The notes under the pieces are model-generated. The model did not search any database. It was not told where the DNA came from and saw only the letters and a program-made list of their open reading frames with translations. Below are positions 42,261-52,740 of a stretch of DNA of 64,000 nucleotides, piece after piece. The stretch covers positions 19,230 to 83,229 of the forward strand of contig CAAGEE010000009.1 in assembly GCA_900768815.1 (NCBI GenBank), given 5' to 3'. Source of the DNA: Bacilli bacterium. Lineage in GTDB: Bacteria > Bacillota_I > Bacilli_A > RF39 > UBA660. Numbering within the stretch: position 1 is the first letter of the stretch; every line of letters starts with the position of its first letter. The position numbers were made by a program, and so were the translations under genes.

Positions 42261-44573
42261 ATGAAAAAAATAACTGAAAATTGTAGTGTATGTACAGCCT
42301 GTGTTTCTAAATGTCCTAAAAGTGCTATAAGTATTAGCAAAAAAATATATAATGAAATAAAAGTAAATAATCAATGTATAGATTGTAATATTTGTAAGGA
42401 TAATTGTCCTGGAAACAAAGAGAAAAAGAAAAATAGCCCAATCTTTAAAGTGGCTAGAATAAAAAGTCCTGTCAACATAAATAAAAGTACTTCAGGCGGC
42501 TTATTTGGTGAAATAGCTAGATACGTTTTAAAACACTCTGGTGTAGTTTATGGTGCTGCCTTCTCCGACAACTTCCATAGTGTAAAACATATAAGAAGTA
42601 CTAATAGCGTTGATTTAAATAAAATTTTAAAAAGTAAATATGTACGTAGTAACATAAATAATAGTTATTTATTAGCTGAAAAAGATCTAAAAAAAGGAAA
42701 AATAGTATTGTTTTCAGGTACTCCATGTCAAATAGCAGGTTTAAAATGCTTTCTTAAAAAAGATTATTCAAATCTAATAACTATTGATATTATTTGTCAT
42801 GGAACTCCTTCTGAAAAAATTTAGTCTAAGTATTTAACTTCCCTAGAAACAAAATTTCAATCCAAAGCAAAATATGTTGATTTTAGATATCTTAATGAAA
42901 AAGAACCAGCAAAAATTTTTCTTGTGGAATTTAAAAATGGTAAAAAATACAATGAAGTCTTATATAATACAACATATGGAAAAGCATTTTTTACTGGACT
43001 TATAGATTATCCAAGCTGTAGTAATTGCCAATTTAAAGCATTTAATAACTATAGCGATATAACACTAGGTGATGCTTGGGGTTATGAAAATCCTGAGTAT
43101 AAGCATAAAAATTCTCTAGTAATGTTAAACACTTCAAATGGTAAAGCTATCTATAATAAGATAAAAGCTAAACTAATTGAGTTTGATGACTTTGATACGG
43201 AAAAATTATTGAACTCAAATTACCCAATTCTTTACCCAACAAACAGTCATTATAATAGAAATAAAATAGAAAAATTGAGTAATAATATAAACAACCAATT
43301 AAGTTATTGGCAACAAGAGAAAAATGGTTTAAAAAAGGATAAAAATGGTGTTGGAATAATTAATTTTCATTATGAGAACTATAACTATGGAGCTAATTTA
43401 GTTGCTTATTCTCTAAGTGAAGCAGTTAAAAAGTTAGGTTTTAATCCTTATATAATAGATTTTGATCCCTTTCCAGAATTTAATCCTTTAGAAAGATATA
43501 GAACAATAGAGTTCCTAAACTTCCGTAAAAAATATTTAAATATGACACCAAAATTCAGTAGTAAAGATGAGTTAAATATTTTGAATGACTACTTAGATAT
43601 GTATATTACTGGTAGTGATCAAGTTTGGCGTAAACAAATAACAAGATCAAACATGACAACTTATTTTTTAGATTTTGCCAAGAATAAAAACAAAGTATCT
43701 TATGCAGCTAGTTTTGGTACCGATGATTTTGAAGGAACAGAAGAAGAATTAGAAGAATGCAAATGTCTACTTAGGACATTTTATAATATTTCAGTACGCG
43801 AAGAAACTGGTCAAAAAATACTTTCAAATAAATTTACTCAAGACTCAAGTCTTGTACTTGATCCAACACTATTGCTAAAAAAAGAAGAATATGAAAAATT
43901 AATAACTGAAACATATGACGAAAAAATAGATGTTGCCGTTTATTTTGTTATGGATCATGAAAATATAATTTTAAATGACAAAAACTTTAACAGACTATTC
44001 CCTAAGAAAAAAATAGTTAACATCAAAGGTAATCCAGAAACTTTAGGAACAACAACTATCTTTAAATATAATAGTATTTCTAAATGGTTAGATGGAATTA
44101 GAAAATGCGAATACTTAGTAACAGATTCATACCATGGTGTAATATTGGGAACAATATTTCATAAGAAAATAATTTGTATAGGTAAAAAGAGTAAAGCTCT
44201 AAGTAGATTTAAAACACTTTTTAAAAATTTAGGTGGAAACCTAGAGTCTATCAATTTTAGTAGTTTAAGCAGTGTAAAAAGCCCTGAAATAGTCATTAAT
44301 TATGAAGAAATAGATAAAAACATTGAAAAACTAAAAGAGAGTTCTTTTGACTTTTTAAAAGATAACATAGGTTCCAACAAAGTAAAAGTAGATATTGATT
44401 ATGAAAAATTGTTTCTTCAAAATAAAATATTAAAGGAACAGATAAAAGAACTAAATGTTAAATATGAAGATGCCATAGAAGAAAAAAATAAAATATTAAA
44501 TTCTAAGAGTTGGCGCTTAACAGAAATATTAAGAAAGATAAAACGTATTATGAGGAGATGTAAAAGTGAATAA
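42261..44573 (+). pseudogene. FrhB-like iron-sulfur/polysaccharide pyruvyltransferase fusion interrupted by one amber codon
   Basis: One frame codes for a two-[4Fe-4S] ferredoxin part (CSVCTACVSKCPKS and CIDCNICKDNCPG), an F420-dehydrogenase beta-subunit-like part, and from about 44% of its length a pyruvyltransferase domain (NFHYENYNYGANLVAYSLSE) ending in a coiled coil. TAG at 42822-42824 falls after HGTPSEKI, where homologues carry Trp (HGxPSPxxW). The same frame then continues uninterrupted to 44573 (770 codons). A TGG-to-TAG change explains it. A GTG at 42924 could restart the second half but has no ribosome site. Pyruvyl transfer would decorate the polysaccharide. Confidence 0.82.
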
Positions 44574-46452
44574 TAAGGTAAGCATAATAATTCCAGTATA
44601 TAATGGTGAAAACTATATAAGAGAATCTATAAATTCTGCTTTGAATCAAACTTATAAAAATATTGAAATTGTAGTTGTTAACGATGGTTCAAAGGACAAT
44701 ACTGATGAAATATGTAAAAGCTTTGGTAAAAAAATAAAATATATAAAGAAAGAAAATGGTGGAGTAGCAACAGCTTTAAATACAGGAATTAAAGCAGCAA
44801 AGGGACAATATATTGCTTGGTTAAGTCATGATGATTTGTATAAAGAAAATAGAATTGAAAAAGGAATAGAAGCCCTAAGTAAACAAAAAAATAAAGACAC
44901 AATTATTTTTTCAAACTTTGAATTAATTGATTCTAAAGGAAAAGTATATTCTAGAACCCATTTTTTAAGTGATATTTCTAGGGAAAAACTATGTCAAGGA
45001 TTTTATCCTGTCGTATGTGCTGCTATTAACGGATGTACAACATTGATAAATAAAAACTGTTTCAAAAAAGTAGGTTTGTTTGATGAGAACTTAAGAACTT
45101 CACAAGATTATGATATGTGGTTAAAATTACTTAAAATATATCCATCATATTGCCTAGATGAACCATTAGTACAATATAGAATCCATCCTGGACAAGATAC
45201 TATTAAAAATCCATTAACAATAAAGGAATCAAATGAAATCTGGAAAAGAATAATAAATGATTTAAAACCTGATATTATTAGTTCATGGAATTTAAACCCA
45301 ACTCAAGTATATTTTGAACTATATAATAGAATGAGTTCTTCACACTATGAAGAAGCCGCAGAAGAGGCCTTGAAAAAAGTAAAAGAAAGTTACAAACAAA
45401 AGACCCCAGTATTATCAATTATGATGCCATGTTATAATGCTGAAAATTATTTAAAAGAAGCAATTGATTCCATTTTAAATCAAACTTATTATGATTTTGA
45501 ATTGCTAGTTGTAGATGATGCTTCTACTGATACATCAAAAACAATAATAAAAGAATATGAAAAAAAAGATAGTCGTGTTCACTACTTAAAAAATGAATTT
45601 AAAAAAGGAGTATCAGGAGCTCTAAATACCGCTATAAAAAACGCCAAAGGAAAATTTATCGCAAGACAAGATGCCGATGATGTATCTGATAAAGACCGAT
45701 TAAAAATACAAATAAAATGCTTGGAAGATAATAGTAATTTAGGTTATTGTGCTGTAAATATTAATTTTTTAGATAAAAATTCCAATATCATAAAAGAAAA
45801 TATATACAAAAGTCCTATTGGCCCTATTGAATATGAAGCAGCCTTTGTAAATCCAGTTCCAAATGGAACATTGATATACAGAAAAGAACTAATAGATAAA
45901 TATAAACTTGAATTCGTTTATCAAAAAACAGCTGAAGATTATGAATTCTTCTTACAATACATTTATAACTCAAAATTACCCGGTAAATTTATAGAAAATT
46001 CACTATATAATTATAGGGTATTAGAAGATAGTCTCTATCATTCAAATTTAGAAAAGTCAATTGAATATGGAGAAAAGTCAGCAATGAATTATTATAATAA
46101 AGTTACTGGAACAACAATAAAAAAAGAAAAGTTTGATCTTGTAAGTCTCTTTAATGGTTATAGTTTTGAAACGGATTATAATGAAATTGCCAAAATCTAT
46201 TATAATGCCTTACCAAAATTCCAAAAATATTTTAATTGGAATGATGATGAATGTTTTAAAGTTATTGAATACATAATGGAACAAAAGGTTATCTATCATG
46301 AAAATACAAAACCATATAAAGAAACAATAAAAGGTAAAATTAAATATCAACTAGATGAAAAAGGTTTTTTAGGAGCAATGAAATGGATGTTATGTTATCC
46401 AACCAAAGTACCTAGAAAAATATTAAATAAGATTAGTAAAAAAGGAAGATAG
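44566..46452 (+). CDS. Two-domain family 2 glycosyltransferase
   Basis: The 628-residue protein contains two GT2 domains. The first (about 1-235) has SIIIPVYNGENYIRESIN, NDGSKDNTD and SHDDLYKE. The second (about 280-500) has SIMMPCYNAENYLKEAID, DDASTDTSK and RQDADDVSDKDR. Such doubles can add two sugars in alternation. It starts at GTG 44566 after GAGGAGATG, overlapping the previous gene by 8 bases. The first domain resembles the next gene closely, which suggests duplication. Confidence 0.88.
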   Translation: MNNKVSIIIPVYNGENYIRESINSALNQTYKNIEIVVVNDGSKDNTDEICKSFGKKIKYIKKENGGVATALNTGIKAAKGQYIAWLSHDDLYKENRIEKGIEALSKQKNKDTIIFSNFELIDSKGKVYSRTHFLSDISREKLCQGFYPVVCAAINGCTTLINKNCFKKVGLFDENLRTSQDYDMWLKLLKIYPSYCLDEPLVQYRIHPGQDTIKNPLTIKESNEIWKRIINDLKPDIISSWNLNPTQVYFELYNRMSSSHYEEAAEEALKKVKESYKQKTPVLSIMMPCYNAENYLKEAIDSILNQTYYDFELLVVDDASTDTSKTIIKEYEKKDSRVHYLKNEFKKGVSGALNTAIKNAKGKFIARQDADDVSDKDRLKIQIKCLEDNSNLGYCAVNINFLDKNSNIIKENIYKSPIGPIEYEAAFVNPVPNGTLIYRKELIDKYKLEFVYQKTAEDYEFFLQYIYNSKLPGKFIENSLYNYRVLEDSLYHSNLEKSIEYGEKSAMNYYNKVTGTTIKKEKFDLVSLFNGYSFETDYNEIAKIYYNALPKFQKYFNWNDDECFKVIEYIMEQKVIYHENTKPYKETIKGKIKYQLDEKGFLGAMKWMLCYPTKVPRKILNKISKKGR

Positions 46453-46456
46453 AAAT

Positions 46457-47437
46457 ATGAGTAAAAATGATCCCAAAGTAAGTATAATAATACCCGTATA
46501 TAATGGTGCTGATTACATGAAATATGCCATTGATAGTGCTCTAAGTCAAACTTATAAAAACATTGAAGTAATAGTTGTAAATGATGGAAGTAAAGATGAT
46601 GGCAAAACAAAAAAGATTGCTAAAGAATATGGTAGTAAAATTAAATATTATGAAAAAGAAAATGGTGGGGTCTCAACTGCTTTAAATCTTGCTATTAAAA
46701 AGATGACTGGTGACTACTTTTCATGGCTAAGTCATGATGATGAATACTTTCCAACTAAAGTAGAAGAAGAAGTAAAGGCTTTAAAAAATACAACTAAAAC
46801 TATTGCTATCAGTGATTTTTGTACAATAGATGAGCATGGTGTTTTTATGAGTAATATTACTTTTGAACATGAAAAAGTAGAAAGAAGTAGTTACTTTCCT
46901 CTATTTGAGGGAAAATTAAATGGTATAACACTTCTTATTCCAAAAGATGCTTTTAATAACTGTGGAAACTTTGATGAAAGTCTAAGATGTACTCAGGATT
47001 ACGATTTATGGTACAAAATGCTAAACAAAGGTTACAAGTTAAAACATATTCCTAAAGTACTTGCAAAATCCCGTCAACATCGTAATCAAACTACTTATTT
47101 AAGTCCTAATACCAAACGTGAAGGAAATGAATTATGGATAAAGTTAGTGGATACTCTTCCTAAAAAAGAAAAAGAAAAACTATATGGAAGTGAATATAAC
47201 TTCTATTTATATATGTTAGAAACAATGTACTGCGCTGGTTATGATCAAGCTTATAATCATTTAAAAGAACTACTTAATGAGAAATACACTACAAAAAAAT
47301 TCAAAACCATTTGTAAAATTATAAACATAAAATATAAAAACAAAAAGGAAAAAATATTTGGAATTATCAAAAGAACTTGCAAAAGAAGTTTTAAAGAGAA
47401 TATAGAATTAATAAAAAGAAAGGTATTTAAAAAATGA
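46457..47437 (+). CDS. Family 2 glycosyltransferase
   Basis: The 326-residue GT2 enzyme shows SIIIPVYNGADYMKYAID, NDGSKDDGK and LSHDDEYF, and later CTQDYDLWYKM, which recurs in the first domain of the preceding protein. It probably adds one sugar of the repeat unit. GGAAGAT precedes the ATG, 4 bases after the preceding stop. Its TGA stop overlaps the next start as ATGA. Confidence 0.87.
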   Translation: MSKNDPKVSIIIPVYNGADYMKYAIDSALSQTYKNIEVIVVNDGSKDDGKTKKIAKEYGSKIKYYEKENGGVSTALNLAIKKMTGDYFSWLSHDDEYFPTKVEEEVKALKNTTKTIAISDFCTIDEHGVFMSNITFEHEKVERSSYFPLFEGKLNGITLLIPKDAFNNCGNFDESLRCTQDYDLWYKMLNKGYKLKHIPKVLAKSRQHRNQTTYLSPNTKREGNELWIKLVDTLPKKEKEKLYGSEYNFYLYMLETMYCAGYDQAYNHLKELLNEKYTTKKFKTICKIINIKYKNKKEKIFGIIKRTCKRSFKENIELIKRKVFKK

Positions 47438-48558
47438 AAAAAATAACTATTCTTGCTCTTCATTTAGATTATGGTGGTATTGAAAAATATATATCTTATT
47501 TATGCAAAATGTTTGAAAAAAAATATGACATAGAAATTATTTGTACATATAAATTTCAACCACAACCAGCCTTTGAATTTTCAAATAAAATAAAAATAAA
47601 ATACCTTATTGAAGATAACTTAAAAGATTTAAGTATAAAAGATCTGTTAAAGAAAAAAAAGTTCCTAAAGATAATAAAAGAAGTATTAAGACGCTTAAAG
47701 ATTAAAAAAACATCTTATAAATTAAATAAACAAGCTATTCAAAATCTTGATACTGATTACATCATAACAACTAGAACTTTTCATAACAGAATCGTAAATA
47801 AGTATGCTAAAAAAGATATAATCAAAATTGCAACAGAACATAATCATCATAATAATGATAAAAAGTACATTAATGATTTAGTAAAATCTATTACTAATTT
47901 TGATTATTTCATACTATGTACTAAAGAATTATATGATTACTATAAAGATATAGTTAAACCTAAATGTATTTTAATTCCTAACCCTGTAATAATTGATAAT
48001 AATATTGTTTCAAAGCTAAATAATAAAAATATTGTTTCTGTAGGCAGACTATCTCCAGAAAAAGGTTTTGAAGACTTAATCGATGTTATGAAAATAATTT
48101 CTAGAAAAGATAAAGATATTACCTTGACTATCTGTGGTGACGGTTATTTAAGAGAAAAAGTTGAAGAGAAAATAAAAAAGCTAAAGCTTGAGAAAAAAGT
48201 AAAACTATTAGGTTTTGTTAAAGGAAAAGATTTAGAAAATGCTTATGTAAATTCTAGTCTCTATGTTATGCCAAGTATTAGTGAATGTTTTGGCTTAGTT
48301 TTATTAGAAGCTATGCATTATGGACTACCTTGTCTTTCTTTTGATAGTGCATCTGGTGCCAGAGAACTTCTAGGAAATGATACCGGAGTCCTAATAAAAG
48401 ATCGTAATAAAGCAGCCATGGCCAATAAGATTATTGAACTTTTAAATAATAAAAAAGAACTTACCGATTATAGTAAAAAATCTCTAGACAAGGTATCAAA
48501 TTATAGCCTTAAAAAAATAAATACACTTTGGGAAAAAGAAGTATTAAGTAATAATTAA
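47434..48558 (+). CDS. Family 4 glycosyltransferase
   Basis: A 374-residue GT-B enzyme: N-terminal acceptor half beginning ILALHLDYGGIEKYI and C-terminal donor half with VGRLSPEKGFEDLIDVM and PSISECFGLVLLEAMHYG (E-x7-E pair). It is the last gene of the long polysaccharide operon, coupled by ATGA to the GT2 gene. No clear terminator stem follows, though T-rich runs do. The donor and acceptor are unknown. Confidence 0.88.
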   Translation: MKKITILALHLDYGGIEKYISYLCKMFEKKYDIEIICTYKFQPQPAFEFSNKIKIKYLIEDNLKDLSIKDLLKKKKFLKIIKEVLRRLKIKKTSYKLNKQAIQNLDTDYIITTRTFHNRIVNKYAKKDIIKIATEHNHHNNDKKYINDLVKSITNFDYFILCTKELYDYYKDIVKPKCILIPNPVIIDNNIVSKLNNKNIVSVGRLSPEKGFEDLIDVMKIISRKDKDITLTICGDGYLREKVEEKIKKLKLEKKVKLLGFVKGKDLENAYVNSSLYVMPSISECFGLVLLEAMHYGLPCLSFDSASGARELLGNDTGVLIKDRNKAAMANKIIELLNNKKELTDYSKKSLDKVSNYSLKKINTLWEKEVLSNN

Positions 48559-48633
48559 TATTTCTTTTTTTCTGACTAAATCCACAATAATAAAGTTAAA
48601 AAAATCTAATTTATTTTTTTACCCTGAAATCAT

Positions 48634-48662
48634 TTGCGAATTTTATTTATTTCTACTATAAT
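48634..48662 (+). promoter_or_regulatory. Promoter of the first acyltransferase gene
   Basis: TTGCGA and TATAAT are 17 bases apart. Confidence 0.7.
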
Positions 48663-48687
48663 GTTATTAAGGGTAGGGTGAATATAT

Positions 48688-49800
48688 GTGAATAATAATC
48701 GAAATTCAAATTATGAATTAATGCGTATAATATCTATGTTTTTAATTGTACTAGGACATGTAATCGTGTTTACTGGACTTCTAGATACAACTAATCAAAG
48801 TGTAAATATTATTTATAACCTACTAGAATTTACTTTAATAGTCCATGTAAATTCATATGTCTTAGTTTCTGGATATTTTCAATCAAAAACAACATTTAAG
48901 CAAAAGAAGATATGGCAAATAATAAATGCCAGTTGGTTTTATCGTATTATAATAATGATAGTATTTTCTTTACTAGGTATAATCTCAATAAGTAAAGTTC
49001 AAGTTTTAAAAGATATTCTCCCAGTAACTATTGATAACTACTGGTTTATAAAAGTATATTTATTACTATATTGCCTAAGTCCCTTTATAAATAAATTAAT
49101 AAATAATCTTGATAAAAGCTCATATCAAAAACTATTAGCAGTCGGTTTCATAATATTTAGTATAATACCATGTATAACAGCAAATGAATTTTTCCAAAAC
49201 AATGGTTATACTCTTTATAATTTTATTTACTTATATTTAGTAGGAGCTTATCTAAGAGATTACCCTTTAGAAGAAAGCTATCTCTTTAAAAAAATGTCCA
49301 AAAGACTATACAAAATAGTCATATTAGTAATAATATTATCCTGTGTTCTTTTAAATAATACGCTTTATTATTTTAGTAAACAAATACAAGGAACAAATGA
49401 ATTATTAAATTTAATTTCTAGTAATATTCAAATGACGAGACTATTTTATAGTAATCCTATAATAATTATTCAAAGTATTGCATATTTCGCCTTCTTTAAA
49501 ACCCTAAACATCCAATCTAAATTTATTAATAATGTTTCTAAACTAATGTTAGGAGTTTATTTCCTACACGAAAATAATTACATTAGAGCTAAACTATACA
49601 CTAATCTAGCAACTGGTCCTATAAATTCTTTATCATTTATACCATGTGTCTTTTTAGCAGCACTAATTATCTTTATATCATGTGCATTAATAGAAGCAAT
49701 AAGACAAGTCATGTTTAAGTTTATTTACAATCGAAAAATATCTTCAAAAATAAGAGAAAACTATTATCAAAAACTCAAAGAGATTTATTTATTAAAGTAA
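48688..49800 (+). CDS. Membrane acyltransferase, family 3 (OafA/NodX-like)
   Basis: The 370-residue protein has about ten membrane helices and the family start NYELMRIISMFLIVLGHV, whose histidine is the conserved catalytic residue of acyltransferase-3 enzymes that O-acetylate surface sugars. It starts at GTG 48688 after AGGGTG; no ATG fits. It lies directly behind the polysaccharide operon but with its own promoter, and a SGNH hydrolase follows. It likely modifies the polysaccharide. Confidence 0.87.
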   Translation: MNNNRNSNYELMRIISMFLIVLGHVIVFTGLLDTTNQSVNIIYNLLEFTLIVHVNSYVLVSGYFQSKTTFKQKKIWQIINASWFYRIIIMIVFSLLGIISISKVQVLKDILPVTIDNYWFIKVYLLLYCLSPFINKLINNLDKSSYQKLLAVGFIIFSIIPCITANEFFQNNGYTLYNFIYLYLVGAYLRDYPLEESYLFKKMSKRLYKIVILVIILSCVLLNNTLYYFSKQIQGTNELLNLISSNIQMTRLFYSNPIIIIQSIAYFAFFKTLNIQSKFINNVSKLMLGVYFLHENNYIRAKLYTNLATGPINSLSFIPCVFLAALIIFISCALIEAIRQVMFKFIYNRKISSKIRENYYQKLKEIYLLK

Positions 49801-49874
49801 AGAGTAAAGATACTGTTAAAAATAAAAAAACATATCTTTTTTTTCTTCTAAAAATTAAAAAACAAGACTACGTA

Positions 49875-49883
49875 TGATATAAT
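49875..49883 (+). promoter_or_regulatory. Extended -10 promoter of the SGNH hydrolase gene
   Basis: TGATATAAT lies 38 bases before the start codon; no good -35 is seen. Confidence 0.55.
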
Positions 49884-49921
49884 AAATTCATATATATTTA
49901 AACTATATACGGAGTGATTTT

Positions 49922-50620
49922 ATGCATAAAACATTAAAAATATTATTAATATCATTACTAGCTTTTCTTCTAGTTTTAGTAGGAGCAGCAGCTAATAATA
50001 TTACAAATATAAAATTAAATAAAGAAGGAAAAACTCAACAAACAATAGAAAAAGAAGAAAAGAAAACCGAAAACATCGTTTTTTTAGGTGACTCTATAAC
50101 TGAAATATATCCTTTAGAAGACATATTTGGTAAAGTACCTATTGTTAAATCTGGTATATCTGGTTACAGGACAAAAGATATCTTAGAACAGTTAAGAAAA
50201 ATGGTATATCAATACAATCCTAGCAAAGTAATACTTTTAATAGGAACAAATGATTATTTAGATGATTCAACACCAGACGAAGTTGCCTCAAACATAAAAG
50301 AAATTGTACAAGAAATACATAAGCATCGAAAAAACACAGAAATATATATTGAGTCAATCTATCCCATAAATAAAAACTTAAAAAAAGAAATGGTTGCTAA
50401 TAGAGATAATGATAAAATTATAGAAACAAACAAAAAAATTAAAGATATCTGCAAAGAAAAAAATCTAACATATATTGATATGTATAATGAATTAATAGAT
50501 GAAGATGGAAACTTTAACAAAAAATATACTTATGATGGTCTTCACCCTAATACTTTAGGTTATGCCAGAATAAGCCAGGTCTTATCACAATATATTTATA
50601 AAAACAAAAAGGACATCTAA
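49922..50620 (+). CDS. Membrane-anchored SGNH/GDSL hydrolase
   Basis: The 232-residue protein has an N-terminal membrane anchor (about 7-26) and an outer SGNH domain with all four blocks: nucleophile S in FLGDSITE, glycine in SGISGYR, asparagine in LLIGTNDY and the D-x2-H pair in YDGLHPNT. Such enzymes remove or transfer acyl groups on polysaccharides. GGAGTGA precedes the ATG. Flanked by two acyltransferases, it may complete an O-acylation system. Confidence 0.88.
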   Translation: MHKTLKILLISLLAFLLVLVGAAANNITNIKLNKEGKTQQTIEKEEKKTENIVFLGDSITEIYPLEDIFGKVPIVKSGISGYRTKDILEQLRKMVYQYNPSKVILLIGTNDYLDDSTPDEVASNIKEIVQEIHKHRKNTEIYIESIYPINKNLKKEMVANRDNDKIIETNKKIKDICKEKNLTYIDMYNELIDEDGNFNKKYTYDGLHPNTLGYARISQVLSQYIYKNKKDI

Positions 50621-50630
50621 GTCCTTTTTA
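50606..50630. terminator. Bidirectional terminator between convergent genes
   Basis: AAAAAGGAC pairs with GTCCTTTTT around a 6-base loop. It overlaps the ends of both the SGNH gene and the minus-strand acyltransferase. Confidence 0.8.
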
Positions 50631-51680
50631 AAATAGCCATTTACCAATAAATTTTATTTTCTTAATTAAATAGACAATTACCAAGGATATAACAAATATC
50701 AATACAGAAATAATTGGTACAGATAAAATAGTATTAAAAGATCTAATCTGAATAAGATTATAGTCAAACAATGTATACATTACTAGCATATGAATCATAT
50801 AAATGCCTAAAGTACAATTGGATATATTAGTAATTTTCTTACTAAAAACATCCTTACCAACAAAGGTATGATTCTTAAAGAATAAGAATACGCCTATAGC
50901 TTCAATAGCTGTAAATATAGAAAAATCCTTCATTAAATTAGAATTATTATAACCTAAATACCTAGATAATATGTAACATCCTATAAAACATAGAAAAACA
51001 CTAACTATAGAGAGAACATAAATACTTTTAGTAAACTTTTTAGAAACACCATAATTGTATAAGAAATAACCTAATATAAAATAACTATAATAATTACAAA
51101 TAATATCTATAGGTAATAACTTTAAAAATAATAAAATATATTCATAAAAAGGTAAAAACTCCAAATATGAAATAGTTTTTAGTAAAGAAGAACTAATAAA
51201 TAAAATTAAAAAGTACTTAAAAATCTTCTCATTACTATTTTTTATAAATTTATATATAAACGGAGAAATCATATAAATACCTATTATAGTAGGTATAAAC
51301 CACAAGTGAAAATGCCCAGTTATAAAAGAATATAAAAAATTACTACTATCAATTCTCTTGGTAAAAACACTAAATACTGCATATATAAAAGACCAAATAA
51401 CAAAAACTAAAGCTAGTCTAAAAATATTCTTAGTATATAATTTTTTCAAACTATTTTGTGTTTTTTCATTTAAAAAAAACACTCCAGAAATCATTAAAAA
51501 TAATGGAACTGTACTTCTAAACATGCTATCATACATATCATAACTAAGCCATTCAATACTTTTTGCTGGTGTATCAAGAAAGTTATGTGCCGAAACATGA
51601 ACAATTATAACCATAAAAGAAGCCAGTATTCTAAGTAAATCCATGTTATAATCTCTTTGACTACTATTTTTATCTATCAT
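50628..51680 (-). CDS. Membrane acyltransferase, family 3 (second copy)
   Basis: The 350-residue protein has about ten helices and the acyltransferase-3 start NMDLLRILASFMVIIVHVSAH with the conserved histidine. ATG 51680 follows AGGGTGG; a longer frame upstream has no ribosome site. It is convergent with the SGNH gene. Only distantly similar to the copy at 48688, so it probably acts on a different position or sugar. Confidence 0.87.
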   Translation of the reverse strand: MIDKNSSQRDYNMDLLRILASFMVIIVHVSAHNFLDTPAKSIEWLSYDMYDSMFRSTVPLFLMISGVFFLNEKTQNSLKKLYTKNIFRLALVFVIWSFIYAVFSVFTKRIDSSNFLYSFITGHFHLWFIPTIIGIYMISPFIYKFIKNSNEKIFKYFLILFISSSLLKTISYLEFLPFYEYILLFLKLLPIDIICNYYSYFILGYFLYNYGVSKKFTKSIYVLSIVSVFLCFIGCYILSRYLGYNNSNLMKDFSIFTAIEAIGVFLFFKNHTFVGKDVFSKKITNISNCTLGIYMIHMLVMYTLFDYNLIQIRSFNTILSVPIISVLIFVISLVIVYLIKKIKFIGKWLF

Positions 51681-51766
51681 AATGAACCACCCTCTATAAT
51701 AAAAGTATATCATGTTTTTTTATAAATGAAAGGTTAATTTTACATACTAGTAAAAATTATAAAAGA

Positions 51767-51775
51767 TGGTATAAT
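51767..51775 (+). promoter_or_regulatory. Extended -10 promoter of the lipid kinase/YfhO operon
   Basis: TGGTATAAT lies 30 bases before the start codon of the lipid kinase gene. Confidence 0.6.
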
Positions 51776-51805
51776 ATATCTATCGAAGGGAGGCTGAATC
51801 TATTT

Positions 51806-52732
51806 ATGAAAAAATGTGCTATTATTATGAATCCTGAATCAGGTAAAATAAAAAGCATAGGTAGTAAAAAGAACTTTTATGATATTTTACGAAAATATGG
51901 TTATGATGCCGAAATAAAATACACAAAACAACCTAAAGATGCTACAGAAATAGTAAAGAATCTTCCAAATGACATAGATCTAGTAATAAGTGCCGGTGGC
52001 GATGGTACTTTAAATGAAGTTGTTACTGGAAATATGGCTAGAACTAAAAAACTAACTTTAGCAAATCTTCCTATGGGAACAACAAACGATGTAGGTCACA
52101 TGTATGGACTAAATAGTGATTATATAAAAAATTTAGAATTAATTTTATCAGGAACTATAAAAACAATTGATATCTGCTACATGAATGATGAACCATTTAT
52201 TTACGTTTGCTGTCTAGGAGACTACATTGATATGTCTTATAATACTCCAAGAGAACTAAAAAAGAAATATGGAAAAATAGCTTATATCATCTATGGTTTA
52301 AAACAACTTAGAAATAGTATCCATACTTATAACATTAAATATAGAATAGAGGGCAAAGAGTACACCGGAAATTATGCTTACTTTTTTATAACAAACTCAT
52401 CACGTGTTGCTGGTATGAATGATATTTATTGTGAAGATATAAAACTAAATGATGGCATGTTTGAAGTAGCACTAGTACCACTAAAAAATAAAAAAGATAT
52501 GTTAAAAGCATTCTTTGAATTAAGTCGTTATGGTCTAAAAAATATTTCTAATGTTACATATTATCAAACAGATAATTTTGAGTTAGAATTTCTTGATCCA
52601 CCTAAAGTGTCATGGTGTATAGATGGAGAAGAGTATAAAACTTCAAAGCATGTTTTAAACTTTAATGTAACAGGAAAAATGAAAATGTTATTACCCAAAG
52701 AAAATATAAATAGATTATTTAAGGAAGAGTAG
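51806..52732 (+). CDS. Diacylglycerol/lipid kinase family protein (DgkB/YegS type)
   Basis: The 308-residue protein belongs to the DAGK-catalytic family: IIMNPESGK at the start, the nucleotide loop SAGGDGTLNEVV and PMGTTNDVG. Such enzymes recycle the diacylglycerol released when lipoteichoic acid is made from phosphatidylglycerol, which would suit the LtaS-like enzyme at 21.9 kb. GGGAGG precedes the ATG. First of a six-gene operon with very short gaps. Confidence 0.9.
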   Translation: MKKCAIIMNPESGKIKSIGSKKNFYDILRKYGYDAEIKYTKQPKDATEIVKNLPNDIDLVISAGGDGTLNEVVTGNMARTKKLTLANLPMGTTNDVGHMYGLNSDYIKNLELILSGTIKTIDICYMNDEPFIYVCCLGDYIDMSYNTPRELKKKYGKIAYIIYGLKQLRNSIHTYNIKYRIEGKEYTGNYAYFFITNSSRVAGMNDIYCEDIKLNDGMFEVALVPLKNKKDMLKAFFELSRYGLKNISNVTYYQTDNFELEFLDPPKVSWCIDGEEYKTSKHVLNFNVTGKMKMLLPKENINRLFKEE

Positions 52733-52740
52733 GAAGTAAT

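Noticed and set aside
42822..42824. Amber codon read as a sense codon (recoding)
   Set aside because: TAG ends several intact genes here (for example at 1874, 30711, 39536, 46452), so general reassignment is unlikely; kept only as a nonsense or read-through question.
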